Shown piece by piece: positions 42,854-50,536 of a stretch of 64,000 bases of DNA; within the stretch, counting starts at the first letter, position 1, and each line of letters begins with the position of its first letter. A program made the translations under genes and the position numbers. Source of the stretch: Sediminibacillus albus (GTDB lineage Bacteria; Bacillota; Bacilli; Bacillales; Amphibacillaceae); contig NZ_FNFL01000001.1 in the NCBI RefSeq assembly GCF_900101125.1, positions 930,001 through 994,000 of the forward strand, written 5' to 3'. The notes under the pieces were generated by a model. The model was not told the DNA's origin, searched no databases, and saw only the letters and a program-made list of their open reading frames with translations.

Positions 42854-42888
42854 AAAAAAACCTTTCCTAAGTGAAGGAAAGGTTTTTT
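42854..42888 (-). terminator. Terminator of the DUF1189-like gene
   Basis: AAAAAACCTTTCC and GGAAAGGTTTTTT pair around taagtga-type loop; the hairpin starts at the TAA stop of the gene and has T runs on both strands. Confidence 0.9.
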
Positions 42889-43378
42889 ATGGTTCTCTCG
42901 TTTTCTTTTTTGGATATATGGTTATCATCCGGCACAGGATGACATACAATCCGCCTGCAAGCAGCAGGACAATCGACCAATGATCCCAGCCAATCAGCTT
43001 AACTGCGGTGTGAATCAACAAAGGGATGGTCAACGCATAAGCTGTCATTTTCCATAGATGCTGGAAGGCCAATTTTCTTTTTAAGAATGTGGATAGAATC
43101 AAGGCACCTGCCGCCAGTAACGTAATCATTACCAGTCCTGAAAATATCACATACATGGGATAAAAGGTGATGCTCTGCAGGATAAAAACACTGCGTAAAT
43201 TACTATCAAGCAGAAGATTGTCCTGGAATGCCAGTGTGTAACCCTCAGGTAAATATAATAAAAAAATGAGTACAAATATATAGATCAGCGTGTCCCTCAT
43301 GCTAACCCTGTTCAGCCAAAATACTGCCTGTTTTTTAGGCAGGACTGCACTATGCTTTAAAATCTCGATTAAATGCAA
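42887..43378 (-). CDS. DUF1189-like membrane protein
   Basis: A 163-residue protein with a short cytosolic N-terminus (HSAVLPKKQAVFWLNRVSMRD), then four or five hydrophobic helices, ending in a basic tail. The layout resembles DUF1189 proteins of Bacillus, which also have a KK-containing N-terminal segment before the first helix. Function is unknown. Translation begins at a TTG (43378) placed 10 nt after GGGAG. The adjacent DUF1450 gene lies 78 bp upstream in the same direction. Confidence 0.5.
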   Translation of the reverse strand: MHLIEILKHSAVLPKKQAVFWLNRVSMRDTLIYIFVLIFLLYLPEGYTLAFQDNLLLDSNLRSVFILQSITFYPMYVIFSGLVMITLLAAGALILSTFLKRKLAFQHLWKMTAYALTIPLLIHTAVKLIGWDHWSIVLLLAGGLYVILCRMITIYPKKKTREP

Positions 43379-43455
43379 GAATGTTCAACTCCCAGCAGCA
43401 TTTCCATTTTTTTAAAATTATAGCATAGTCAATTATCCTCTCGCACAGCGCTTGG

Positions 43456-43704
43456 TTAGTTTAAATAGAAAGCTAGTTCCTCTTCTATTTTTTCTCTAAT
43501 GACATGTAAGCATTCTTCTGCTGTTTTGCCAAACACCCGTGTATTATTCACCATTGCGTACGGTCTGACCCGGCACAATCCGCAGAAGGATAAACAGTCA
43601 CTCTTAATGACAGCGACCTCGGGATACTCTGCTTCAATAATTCGCTCCACGTCTACTTCGTTTATCAGGCTGGCATCACAAATTTCAACAACTACAATTC
43701 CCAT
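43456..43704 (-). CDS. DUF1450 (YuzB-like) small protein
   Basis: An 82-residue cytoplasmic protein with the family core KSDCLSFCGLCRVRPYAMVN: three cysteines in a ferredoxin-like CxxxCxxC spacing, followed by PYA and VNN. DUF1450/YuzB proteins have this cysteine pattern and may bind a metal or Fe-S centre, but their role is not established. The ATG has AGAGAGGGG upstream. It follows ribF by 33 bp on the same strand and may be co-transcribed with it. Confidence 0.78.
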   Translation of the reverse strand: MGIVVVEICDASLINEVDVERIIEAEYPEVAVIKSDCLSFCGLCRVRPYAMVNNTRVFGKTAEECLHVIREKIEEELAFYLN

Positions 43705-43737
43705 AGTCAGCCCCTCTCTTTGTTGTCTATAGCTGTT

Positions 43738-44691
43738 TTATCTGCTATCAGTTAAATTCAACATTTGCCGTGCTTCTGCTTCGTCCTTTTTCATTTGCTC
43801 AATCAATTCCTCTTTTGAAGCAAAGTTTTCCTCCTCACGCATTTTACGGACAAATGAAACCGCCAGCGATTTGCCATATAAGTCTCCCGTATAGTCCATT
43901 AAATAAGCTTCGATCAAATACCCTTTGCCATTTACTGTCGGCCGGTACCCTGCGTTGATTAACGCATACCAATTTTCATCAGCTTGGCCATCCTCATTGT
44001 TTAACTCAACAATGCCAAGATAAACGCCGCTTCCCGGAAGTTCATAATCCCCTAGTACCTCCAAATTAGCAGTCGGAAATCCTAGCTGTCTTCCCAACGC
44101 ATCGCCGTGAATGACTGAACCATGAATACGGTAATTGCGGTCAAGCAGCAAGTTGACTTTATCAAACTTGCCTTTATGGATAGAAGCTCTAATATCGGTA
44201 CTACTGATCTTTTGCTTATTAACCTTTACTAATGGTGCAACTGTAACTGGAACACCAATATCCTTGCATAGTTTCGTGAGTAAATCTGTGTCGGATTTGC
44301 GCCCTTTTCCAAAATTGAAGCCTTCCCCGACCACGATGCCTTTAATATTCAAGACTGACAAATGCTGATGGACAAATGTCTCCGGACTCGTTTCTGCATA
44401 TTCTTTTGTAAAATTAATCTCGTAAACTTTGCTGACTCCCTGCCGTTCCAGTTGTTTATATTTTTCCTGCCTTGGTGTAATACACTGTTTGTAACGTTCA
44501 TCTTGCTGCAATGCCCAACGAGGATGAGGATAAAAAGTCATGACAGCCAACGATACATCCTTCTGTTTCAACAGATTGGCATGACGCATAATCGCCTGAT
44601 GGCCTATATGGACTCCGTCGAATTTACCAATGCATAAAATAATTGGCTCTGTATTTTCCGGTGGTACGTCTTGCACCTGAATAATTTCCAT
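43738..44691 (-). CDS. ribF: Bifunctional riboflavin kinase/FMN adenylyltransferase RibF
   Basis: A 317-residue enzyme making FMN and FAD. The N-terminal adenylyltransferase domain has CIGKFDGVHIGHQAIM (nucleotide-binding HIGH-type motif) and SSTDIRASI; the C-terminal flavokinase domain has GDALGRQLGFPTANLE and PTVNGKG...IEAYLMDYTGDLYG. Length equals that of B. subtilis RibC/RibF (316). In most Bacillaceae ribF sits between truB and rpsO; neither is here, so this may be a second copy. The ATG follows TAGGGG. Confidence 0.9.
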   Translation of the reverse strand: MEIIQVQDVPPENTEPIILCIGKFDGVHIGHQAIMRHANLLKQKDVSLAVMTFYPHPRWALQQDERYKQCITPRQEKYKQLERQGVSKVYEINFTKEYAETSPETFVHQHLSVLNIKGIVVGEGFNFGKGRKSDTDLLTKLCKDIGVPVTVAPLVKVNKQKISSTDIRASIHKGKFDKVNLLLDRNYRIHGSVIHGDALGRQLGFPTANLEVLGDYELPGSGVYLGIVELNNEDGQADENWYALINAGYRPTVNGKGYLIEAYLMDYTGDLYGKSLAVSFVRKMREEENFASKEELIEQMKKDEAEARQMLNLTDSR

Positions 44692-44760
44692 TTACTTTAA
44701 CCCCTATCGCTAGTCTGACCACCACCCGATTCTTGCGGCGGCAATCTGTTCCCTTTTATT

Positions 44761-44960
44761 TTATCTAATTTCTTTATACAGCAGATGGGACTGATTTTCC
44801 ATGAGAACGAATTTACAACCATTGTTTTCTATCATAACGTACCAGTCCCAGCCTTTTTCAAGTATCCAGCTGGGAGTAAGATGTACAGCACCACTTGACT
44901 CCCTTTACATATACAAACAATTTCACTGTACTGCGGGAGGAACTGGTTATCAATATTTTT
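44761..44960 (-). pseudogene. Frameshifted small gene remnant
   Basis: One frame (44904 down to the TAA at 44761) encodes a coherent tail, AVHLTPSWILEKGWDWYVM followed by IENNGCKFVLMENQSHLLYKEIR, but has no start codon. A neighbouring frame upstream reads DNQFLPQYSEIVCICKGSQ and would join it through a frameshift near 44885-44900. The two parts together look like a broken small protein of about 65 residues. I do not recognise the family and no good start is visible. Confidence 0.4.
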
Positions 44961-44982
44961 GCTTATTAATTTGATACGTAAT

Positions 44983-45009
44983 AAAGACAGCCGGATGGCT
45001 GTCTTTTTT
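44983..45009. terminator. Hairpin after sspP
   Basis: GACAGCC/GGCTGTC stem with a short loop; T-rich on both sides, so it can end leftward sspP transcripts or rightward ones. Confidence 0.7.
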
Positions 45010-45012
45010 GTT

Positions 45013-45165
45013 TTACATATCATGCCCGGGATTTCTTTTCTGGCGGGAATGGTTCTCCTTTTTCACTTTATGCGAACCGCTCAATGGCTCTCCGTATGGC
45101 TGGCTGGGGGTTTTAGGCAGATTAGGCTGCTTTTGTTGTTTCGGTCCTTCTCGTCTTCCTGACAT
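45013..45165 (-). CDS. sspP: Small acid-soluble spore protein P (SspP)
   Basis: A 50-residue hydrophilic, basic protein. Its second half, GEPLSGSHKVKKENHSRQK followed by RNPGHDM, matches the B. subtilis SspP (CotL) C-terminus (PLDGSKKVKNRNHTRQK...HDM as I recall). Length is close to the 48 residues of SspP. AGGAGG lies 8 nt before the ATG at 45165. SspP is a minor SASP packed into the spore core; here it lies alone, without sspO beside it. Confidence 0.85.
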   Translation of the reverse strand: MSGRREGPKQQKQPNLPKTPSQPYGEPLSGSHKVKKENHSRQKRNPGHDM

Positions 45166-45274
45166 GGCATATTCCTCCTTTCCTATTGATTGTTGACTAG
45201 CTTTTGAAAAATCAGCACTCGTTATTCTGCTTGTAATATTCTAACCAACAACCAACACAAACTGAAAAAACTAT

Positions 45275-45327
45275 TTTACAATGTGAAAAAATAAAGATAT
45301 AATCATAATTGATTGATTGATCAGTCA
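45275..45327 (+). promoter_or_regulatory. Promoter and operator of the tetR-MFS operon
   Basis: TTTACA (45275-45280), 17-bp spacer, TATAAT (45298-45303). The palindromic TTGATTGATCAGTCA region (45313-45327) lies at about +2 to +18. A related perfect palindrome recurs before the MFS gene at 45974. Confidence 0.8.
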
Positions 45328-45346
45328 TTAAAATAGGAGGGTTATC

Positions 45347-45952
45347 ATGCCGCTTTCTGAACAACAATTACAAAATATGAACGCCAAAAGAGAAAAAATA
45401 TTAGAACAGGCAATCACTCTTTTTTCCGGGCAAGGCTATAATGACACGACTATTTCCAAAGTAGCAAAAGCCTCCGGTGTTAGCTTCGGGAGCGTGTTTA
45501 CTTATTTTCCAACCAAGGAAGATTTATTCCACCATGCAGTAACCGATCGACTAGATGAATATGCAACTATCCTGCTGAACTTCACTACGGAAGCGGAAGA
45601 TCCTGTTGCAGAACTTGAGAATATGGTGAACACGCATATTAAATTGTTTTCCAGTGTCGGTACCTATCTTCGTTTAATTGCCCAAGTTATTGGCCAGCAT
45701 CAGCGCTTCCAGCGACAATTTACAGAACTGGACACGTTTCATGATCAATTCAGATATAAAATAGCCAAACTGGTGGAAAACGGCCAGGAAAAGGGCTTGT
45801 TAAACAGTAATTTGCAGCCGATATACGCCGCAACCTCCTATAGCTCCTTTCTAATGGGACTAAGGCTAAATCTTATTGACGGACCGGAGCACGATGTTTG
45901 GGATGCATTTAAACCTTTCGCCATGCAATTATTTGGACCGAATACCCTGTAA
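45347..45952 (+). CDS. TetR-family regulator of the adjacent MFS exporter
   Basis: A 201-residue TetR protein. Helix-turn-helix region (about 13-60) contains ILEQAITLFSGQGYNDTT and ISKVAKASGVSFGSVFTYF in sequence. The C-terminal part is TetR_C-like with no named ligand signature. AGGAGG lies 6 nt before the ATG. Operators in its own promoter and in the 57-bp gap before the MFS gene indicate control of both. Confidence 0.88.
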   Translation: MPLSEQQLQNMNAKREKILEQAITLFSGQGYNDTTISKVAKASGVSFGSVFTYFPTKEDLFHHAVTDRLDEYATILLNFTTEAEDPVAELENMVNTHIKLFSSVGTYLRLIAQVIGQHQRFQRQFTELDTFHDQFRYKIAKLVENGQEKGLLNSNLQPIYAATSYSSFLMGLRLNLIDGPEHDVWDAFKPFAMQLFGPNTL

Positions 45953-45973
45953 TCAACCGGTCCCTTCAAAACG

Positions 45974-45987
45974 ATTGATTAATCAAT
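45974..45987 (+). promoter_or_regulatory. Second TetR operator before the MFS gene
   Basis: ATTGATTAATCAAT is a perfect 14-bp palindrome 22 bp upstream of the MFS ATG; it shares GATTNATCANT with the site at 45313-45327. Confidence 0.65.
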
Positions 45988-46009
45988 TTTTCTGTAAGGA
46001 GAACAATAA

Positions 46010-47284
46010 ATGAATTTCTTTCTGTTTTCGCAGACTATTCAAATTCGTCTAATTTTGCAATTTTTGACTACGATGGCTAATATGTCAGTTACACCGTATT
46101 TAGTTATCTTTTTTTCCAGTCAGCTGGGCACAATTATGACTGGCTGGATGTTTTTAGGAGTGATGGCAGCTAATATTGCTGGTTCTTTTACCGGAGGATA
46201 TACTTCGGACCGAACCGGCAGGAAAAATGTGGTTATCTTGTCAGAAGCAATGGTATTCATTGGCTTCCTCTCCGTTGCCTCTGTTAATTCCCCTTGGATT
46301 AGTCTTCCGTATGCTACTTTTGTGATATTTGTTTTTATCCACTTTTTTATTGGCATGGCTGCACCTGCCTATCAAGCCATGATCATTGATGAAAGCAGTC
46401 CGGATAACCGGAAAGCGATCTACACATTCTCTTACTGGCTGCAAAACCTGGCTGTAGCTATCGGTGGAATTATCGGTGCTTTTCTTTTTAAAGAGCATCA
46501 CTTTCTCCTCTTTATCGGTGTTGCTTTTTTCACTTTGATTTCCCTTTTGATTACTTTCTTCTTTATTAAAGAGACATATAAGCCAGCCCCAATAAACACA
46601 ATGACAAGGAATAACCTTTCTTTTTTTGCAGGGTGGTCTTCCTATCTGCAAGTAATTAAAAACAAAACGTTCATTGCTTTGGCATTAGCTAACTTACTAA
46701 TCGTCGCTATTGAAGAACAGTTAACTAATTTTATCGGCCTCCGTTTGGCTGAGGATATTGCCCAACCCGAACAGTTACTGCCATTCCTGGCGCTTAAAGT
46801 AGACGGCATCAATTTACTAGGTATATTAAAAACAGAAAATACGATTTTAGTTGTCTGCTTGACTGTTCTTGTCACATACTTGTTAAAAAAATTCAATGAC
46901 AGATCTGTATTGCTGAGCGGATTGGTTCTTTATTTTATTGGCTATACCGTGCTTAGCTTCCATGATTCGGCGATCGTTTTACTGCTTGCCATGTTTATAG
47001 CTACTTTGGGTGAGTTAATGCATATTCCCGTAAAACAAACACTGCTTGCCAATATGGTGCCTGACCACGCCAGGAGTTCTTATATGGCTGTTTTTGGTTT
47101 AATGACGATTGTAGGCGTTATGACAGCGGGAGTCTTCATCTTTCTCAGCAGCTTCCTGCCGACTATCGTCCTATCATGTTTATTTCTGCTCATGGGGACT
47201 GCCTCAATTACTATTTTTGCCCGGTTAACAAGCAAGGATCGTCTCGAAAAAAGCAATTCTTTGCCATCCCAATTAGGCTCATAA
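46010..47284 (+). CDS. MFS efflux transporter
   Basis: A 424-residue, 12-helix major facilitator transporter. The loop 2-3 motif GGYTSDRTGRKNV (about 62-74) is the classical MFS motif A, and the cytosolic loop 8-9 counterpart is the KKFNDRS segment. It resembles multidrug efflux proteins of Bacillus. It follows its TetR gene by 57 bp, which fits a drug-inducible exporter. AAGGAG lies 8 nt before the ATG. Substrate is unknown. A terminator follows at 47301. Confidence 0.85.
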   Translation: MNFFLFSQTIQIRLILQFLTTMANMSVTPYLVIFFSSQLGTIMTGWMFLGVMAANIAGSFTGGYTSDRTGRKNVVILSEAMVFIGFLSVASVNSPWISLPYATFVIFVFIHFFIGMAAPAYQAMIIDESSPDNRKAIYTFSYWLQNLAVAIGGIIGAFLFKEHHFLLFIGVAFFTLISLLITFFFIKETYKPAPINTMTRNNLSFFAGWSSYLQVIKNKTFIALALANLLIVAIEEQLTNFIGLRLAEDIAQPEQLLPFLALKVDGINLLGILKTENTILVVCLTVLVTYLLKKFNDRSVLLSGLVLYFIGYTVLSFHDSAIVLLLAMFIATLGELMHIPVKQTLLANMVPDHARSSYMAVFGLMTIVGVMTAGVFIFLSSFLPTIVLSCLFLLMGTASITIFARLTSKDRLEKSNSLPSQLGS

Positions 47285-47300
47285 TTGACAGAACAGAAAC

Positions 47301-47332
47301 AGGAGCACAGCACCGTGCTCCTCCTTTTTTTC
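47301..47332 (+). terminator. Terminator of the tetR-MFS operon
   Basis: AGGAGCAC/GTGCTCCT stem with a 6-base loop and a CCTTTTTTT tail. Confidence 0.9.
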
Positions 47333-47360
47333 TACTTTGTTTAATGGCCTCTTCCCAGGC

Positions 47361-47756
47361 TTATACGCACTGAAAGGAGTCAATTCTATCTAAATCAATT
47401 CCAAAATATACCCAACGGTATCCCGTCCATCTGTATCCCGCAATACTCCGCCTCCCTACGTAGGTCGGGAAAAACCAAAAGGACTGATAGCCTTCCAGCC
47501 ATACATAGGTAAATCGATACAAACAGCCCCGGATAGCTCCAGCATCAATCGCATAGGTTTGCAGCTGCTGCTGGGGAATGAAAGACGGGGGCGGTCCTGT
47601 TGGAGCTCCTGTCGGAGGGGCTCCTATTGGCGGACCTCCTCCCGGTTGGCCACCCGGAAAAGATGGAAAACCAGGAATGCCTGGTTGAGGCCCAGTCTGT
47701 CCACGAAAAGGCATATCACCGTAATTATGCGGCAAATCTTGCCAGGAACTATACAT
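47361..47756 (-). CDS. Pro/Gly-rich low-complexity protein with conserved aromatic C-terminus
   Basis: A 131-residue protein. Residues about 18-62 are a proline- and glycine-rich segment (FPGGQPGGGPPIGAPPTG) that recalls spore coat or surface proteins. Residues about 68-131 are a folded-looking region rich in Tyr, Trp and Phe (CLYRFTYVWLEGYQSFWFF). I know similar hypothetical proteins from Bacillus but no function. There is no signal peptide or membrane helix. AAGGAGG lies 8 nt before the ATG at 47756. Its codon use is unremarkable. Confidence 0.7.
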   Translation of the reverse strand: MYSSWQDLPHNYGDMPFRGQTGPQPGIPGFPSFPGGQPGGGPPIGAPPTGAPTGPPPSFIPQQQLQTYAIDAGAIRGCLYRFTYVWLEGYQSFWFFPTYVGRRSIAGYRWTGYRWVYFGIDLDRIDSFQCV

Positions 47757-47871
47757 ATTCTGTTCCTCCTTATCATTATATTCATGACAGTCTATGCCAT
47801 TCGAACAATAAAGGTACATTGGCCTCCTTTAACAAAATAAGATATTTATGTGAACAAAGTACTAATTATAT

Positions 47872-47899
47872 TTGAAAAAAATGTAAAATGATGTATAAT
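47872..47899 (+). promoter_or_regulatory. Promoter of the Spo0E-like gene
   Basis: TTGAAA (47872-47877), 16-bp spacer and a perfect TATAAT (47894-47899), 36 bp before the ATG. Confidence 0.75.
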
Positions 47900-47934
47900 A
47901 ACTGCTAGAAATAAAAATAAGGTTGTGGGTATCT

Positions 47935-48087
47935 ATGAAAAACGATCTAGAAAGAGACATTGAAGAACTAAGGCTAAGTATGTATAAAGCCTACCAGAAA
48001 GAGCCGGATGGGCCAGAAGTGCTGAAGATTTCTCAGGCATTGGATGAAATGCTAAATAAAGTACAGTGGCTGAAATATAATTCCTAA
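47935..48087 (+). CDS. Spo0E-like aspartyl-phosphate phosphatase
   Basis: A 50-residue helical-hairpin protein. The pattern EELRLSMYKAYQKE and the signature ISQALDEMLNKV (SQxLD) are those of the Spo0E/YnzD/YisI family, which dephosphorylate Spo0A~P and delay sporulation. The length fits the small YnzD/YisI-type members. The ATG at 47935 is preceded by a modest AAGG-containing site and by a good sigma-A promoter; a terminator at 48128 follows. The specific target has not been shown. Confidence 0.8.
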   Translation: MKNDLERDIEELRLSMYKAYQKEPDGPEVLKISQALDEMLNKVQWLKYNS

Positions 48088-48127
48088 TTATCCATCGATT
48101 GTTAATTTGAAGCCCATATATTTTTCC

Positions 48128-48161
48128 AAAAAACCACTCCAGCTGATTGGTGTGGTTTTTT
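48128..48161 (+). terminator. Terminator after the Spo0E-like gene
   Basis: AAAAAACCAC pairs with GTGGTTTTTT, with an inner CC/GG extension. Confidence 0.88.
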
Positions 48162-48292
48162 ATTATGAGACCCATAGGAAATATCCTCCTTTTTTTCTAG
48201 CGAATTAGTAGGAAAAATAATAGCAAACTAGTAGAATAATTATAAGAATTTTCTGCATTTTAATAAACAACTATGAAGAAAGGTTGGTTTTA

Positions 48293-48943
48293 TTGGAAGT
48301 GAAAAGAACTCCCGAAACGTTATTTGAAAAAATCGCTCAGGATAATGAAATTATTCAGTATTTTAAACATCATTCGATGAGGGTTATGTATTTATCTACC
48401 ATGCTTGCTAAAAAAGTGGGCCATTATGATGAAGATTTGCGGATAGCAGCATTATTGCATGATATCGGAAAAATGGGATTATCAAAGGATATTTTACTTA
48501 AGGCTGGGACTTTTACTCAATTAGAGAGAACGATTATTGAAAGCCATTGTCATATTGGCAATGTAATAGTACGTAAGGAACTAGGAAAAGTCCATTCAGC
48601 TGAGTATATTAGAGACCACCACGAAGATTGGAATGGCAAGGGGTATCCCCGCAGACTGGTTGGCGAAGAAATATCTATTCAAGGAAGAATCATTCGTATT
48701 TGTGACTCTTTTGATGCAATGACCTATGATATGCGAAACTATCAAAAGACAAAGATGAGCTATTCCGAAGCATTTAATGAATTACGGAAGTGTTCATGGA
48801 AACAATACGATGGCAATCTAGTGGAAGAGTTTATCTCTTTAATGAACGATATTGGACTCCCCTACTCCTGGTATAACAAATTTGATGAAACGTTTGTAAA
48901 AAGAATTTATTCAAAGATTGAAGGGATGGAAGACCTCTTATAA
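48293..48943 (+). CDS. HD-GYP-like HD-domain phosphohydrolase
   Basis: A 216-residue stand-alone HD-domain protein. H...HD (HHSMRVMYLSTML then LLHDIGKMG) and a later HHEDWNGKGYP segment follow the HD-GYP order of c-di-GMP phosphodiesterases, but the usual HHE..DGxGYP has Asn in place of the Asp before Gly. It may be active on another phosphoester or be degenerate. I favour the TTG at 48293, with AGAAAGG 9 nt upstream; a GTG at 48299 is possible. It is monocistronic and lies about 24 kb from the only GGDEF gene seen. Confidence 0.78.
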   Translation: MEVKRTPETLFEKIAQDNEIIQYFKHHSMRVMYLSTMLAKKVGHYDEDLRIAALLHDIGKMGLSKDILLKAGTFTQLERTIIESHCHIGNVIVRKELGKVHSAEYIRDHHEDWNGKGYPRRLVGEEISIQGRIIRICDSFDAMTYDMRNYQKTKMSYSEAFNELRKCSWKQYDGNLVEEFISLMNDIGLPYSWYNKFDETFVKRIYSKIEGMEDLL

Positions 48944-49005
48944 TTTACTGGATGGCCATCATTTGGGTTTTAGATGTCTTTTGACTTTCGATTCTTTTAA
49001 CCATA

Positions 49006-49046
49006 ATATAAAAGCGACATGAATCCATGGAAAGGATTCATGTCGC
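49006..49046. terminator. Shared hairpin between convergent genes
   Basis: GCGACATGAATCC and GGATTCATGTCGC form a strong stem; on the minus strand it is followed by TTTTATATT. Confidence 0.75.
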
Positions 49047-49067
49047 AACTATAGGACTAGCTTTCTG

Positions 49068-50534
49068 TTATGCCTTTTCAGTCTTCGTTGAAGGTTTCCC
49101 TTTTAAAAACAGTGCTAATGCCATACCTGCCAGCGCCAATATCGAAGCAAATAAGAAGGCGGTATTGTAGCCATTCAATAAGGCACTTTGAGCCGCTTGC
49201 TGCTGGGCCTCATTCTGCGACAGACCTGCAAGTGCTGACATATCCGGCTGATAGTTTTTTGCGGCCGTTGTCATAACCGTTATTAGTATCGCTGTACCTA
49301 TCGAAGCAGACACCTGCTGCATTGTGTTAGCCATTGCTGACCCATGGGCATTCCATTCATCAGGAATTTGATTTAATCCAGCAGTCATTACCGGCATCAT
49401 GGCGAGAGCCAGGCCAAACATACGGATTGCATAAACAACAGCCAGCATGGTAAAGGACGTATCCATTGATAGATTAGTAAACATAAAGGTAGTCGCTGCT
49501 ACAATTGCCAATCCAGGAACAGCCAGCCACCTTGCGCCGAATTTGTCAAACATCATCCCTGTAATCGGCGACATAATTCCCATTACGATTGCTCCTGGGA
49601 GAAGCATCAGCCCGGATTCAAGTGGACTGAAGCCACGCAGATTTTGCATATATAATGGTAATAGCGTTTCAGCACCAATCATCGACATAAGCACGATCAT
49701 CGTGATAAGTAATGACAATGAGAAAATATTAAATTTGAATACTTTGAATTGAAGCAGCGGAGTTTTTAATACGAGCTGGCGCCAAATGAACAAAGCCAGA
49801 ATAATTCCGCCTCCGATCAAACAAACGAGTACCTTGGTACTTGACCAGCCATCCTCCCCCGCGCTGCTGAAACCATATAACAAACCGCCAAATCCTAAGG
49901 AAGACATAATAATGGAAAGAACATCAATCCTCGGATAAGTCAGTTTCGTAACGTTTTTAATATGGAAGTAAGCGAAAATAATAGTCAGGATAACAATCGG
50001 GAGCACGACATAAAACAAGGATCTCCATGAGAAATACTCGAGCATCCAGCCGGAAAGGGTCGGGCCTATTGCCGGGGCAAAAGAAATAACAATGCCAGCC
50101 ATTCCCATCACTGCTCCGCGTCGATCTCTTGGTATGACAGTTAAAATAACAGTCATCATCAGCGGAAGCATGATTCCTGAACCTGATGCCTGAATAATCC
50201 TTCCTATTAATAACATAGGGAACACGTGGGATATCGAGCTAATTAATGTACCTATTCCAAATATACTAAAAGCGGTCATAAATAATTTTCTAGTTGAAAA
50301 CCGCTCGATTAAGAAGGCAGAAATAGGAATCATTACTCCATTGGTCAATAAGAATGCTGTCGTCAGCCATTGTACTTTATTTTCATTGATACCAAAATCC
50401 TCCATTATTGAAGGCAGCGCAGTGGCTAGTAATGTTTCATTTAGTAACCCCACAAACGCACCAATCAGCATAACGGCTAGCATTGCTCCTAATTTTATGT
50501 CTGGTTGCTTTGTTTCTTGAACCTGTTCTTGCAT
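49068..50534 (-). CDS. DHA2-family multidrug MFS exporter, TetR-linked
   Basis: A 488-residue, 14-helix exporter, clearly paralogous to the one at 39649 (shared LLNETLLATALPSIM, GRIIQASGSGIMLPLMMTV and GFGGLLYGFSSAGEDGWSS segments). The antiporter motif C appears as GPTLSGWM. It starts at the ATG at 50534 (AAGGAG 10 nt upstream), 2 bp after the stop of a TetR gene, so it is translated in coupling with its regulator. Substrate is unknown; lipophilic cations or antibiotics are typical. Confidence 0.88.
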   Translation of the reverse strand: MQEQVQETKQPDIKLGAMLAVMLIGAFVGLLNETLLATALPSIMEDFGINENKVQWLTTAFLLTNGVMIPISAFLIERFSTRKLFMTAFSIFGIGTLISSISHVFPMLLIGRIIQASGSGIMLPLMMTVILTVIPRDRRGAVMGMAGIVISFAPAIGPTLSGWMLEYFSWRSLFYVVLPIVILTIIFAYFHIKNVTKLTYPRIDVLSIIMSSLGFGGLLYGFSSAGEDGWSSTKVLVCLIGGGIILALFIWRQLVLKTPLLQFKVFKFNIFSLSLLITMIVLMSMIGAETLLPLYMQNLRGFSPLESGLMLLPGAIVMGIMSPITGMMFDKFGARWLAVPGLAIVAATTFMFTNLSMDTSFTMLAVVYAIRMFGLALAMMPVMTAGLNQIPDEWNAHGSAMANTMQQVSASIGTAILITVMTTAAKNYQPDMSALAGLSQNEAQQQAAQSALLNGYNTAFLFASILALAGMALALFLKGKPSTKTEKA

Positions 50535-50536
50535 GA

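Noticed and set aside
42714-42983. Plus-strand 89-codon frame with repeating VDPL..VFA units
   Set aside because: Produced by the 42-base tandem repeat; no ribosome site.
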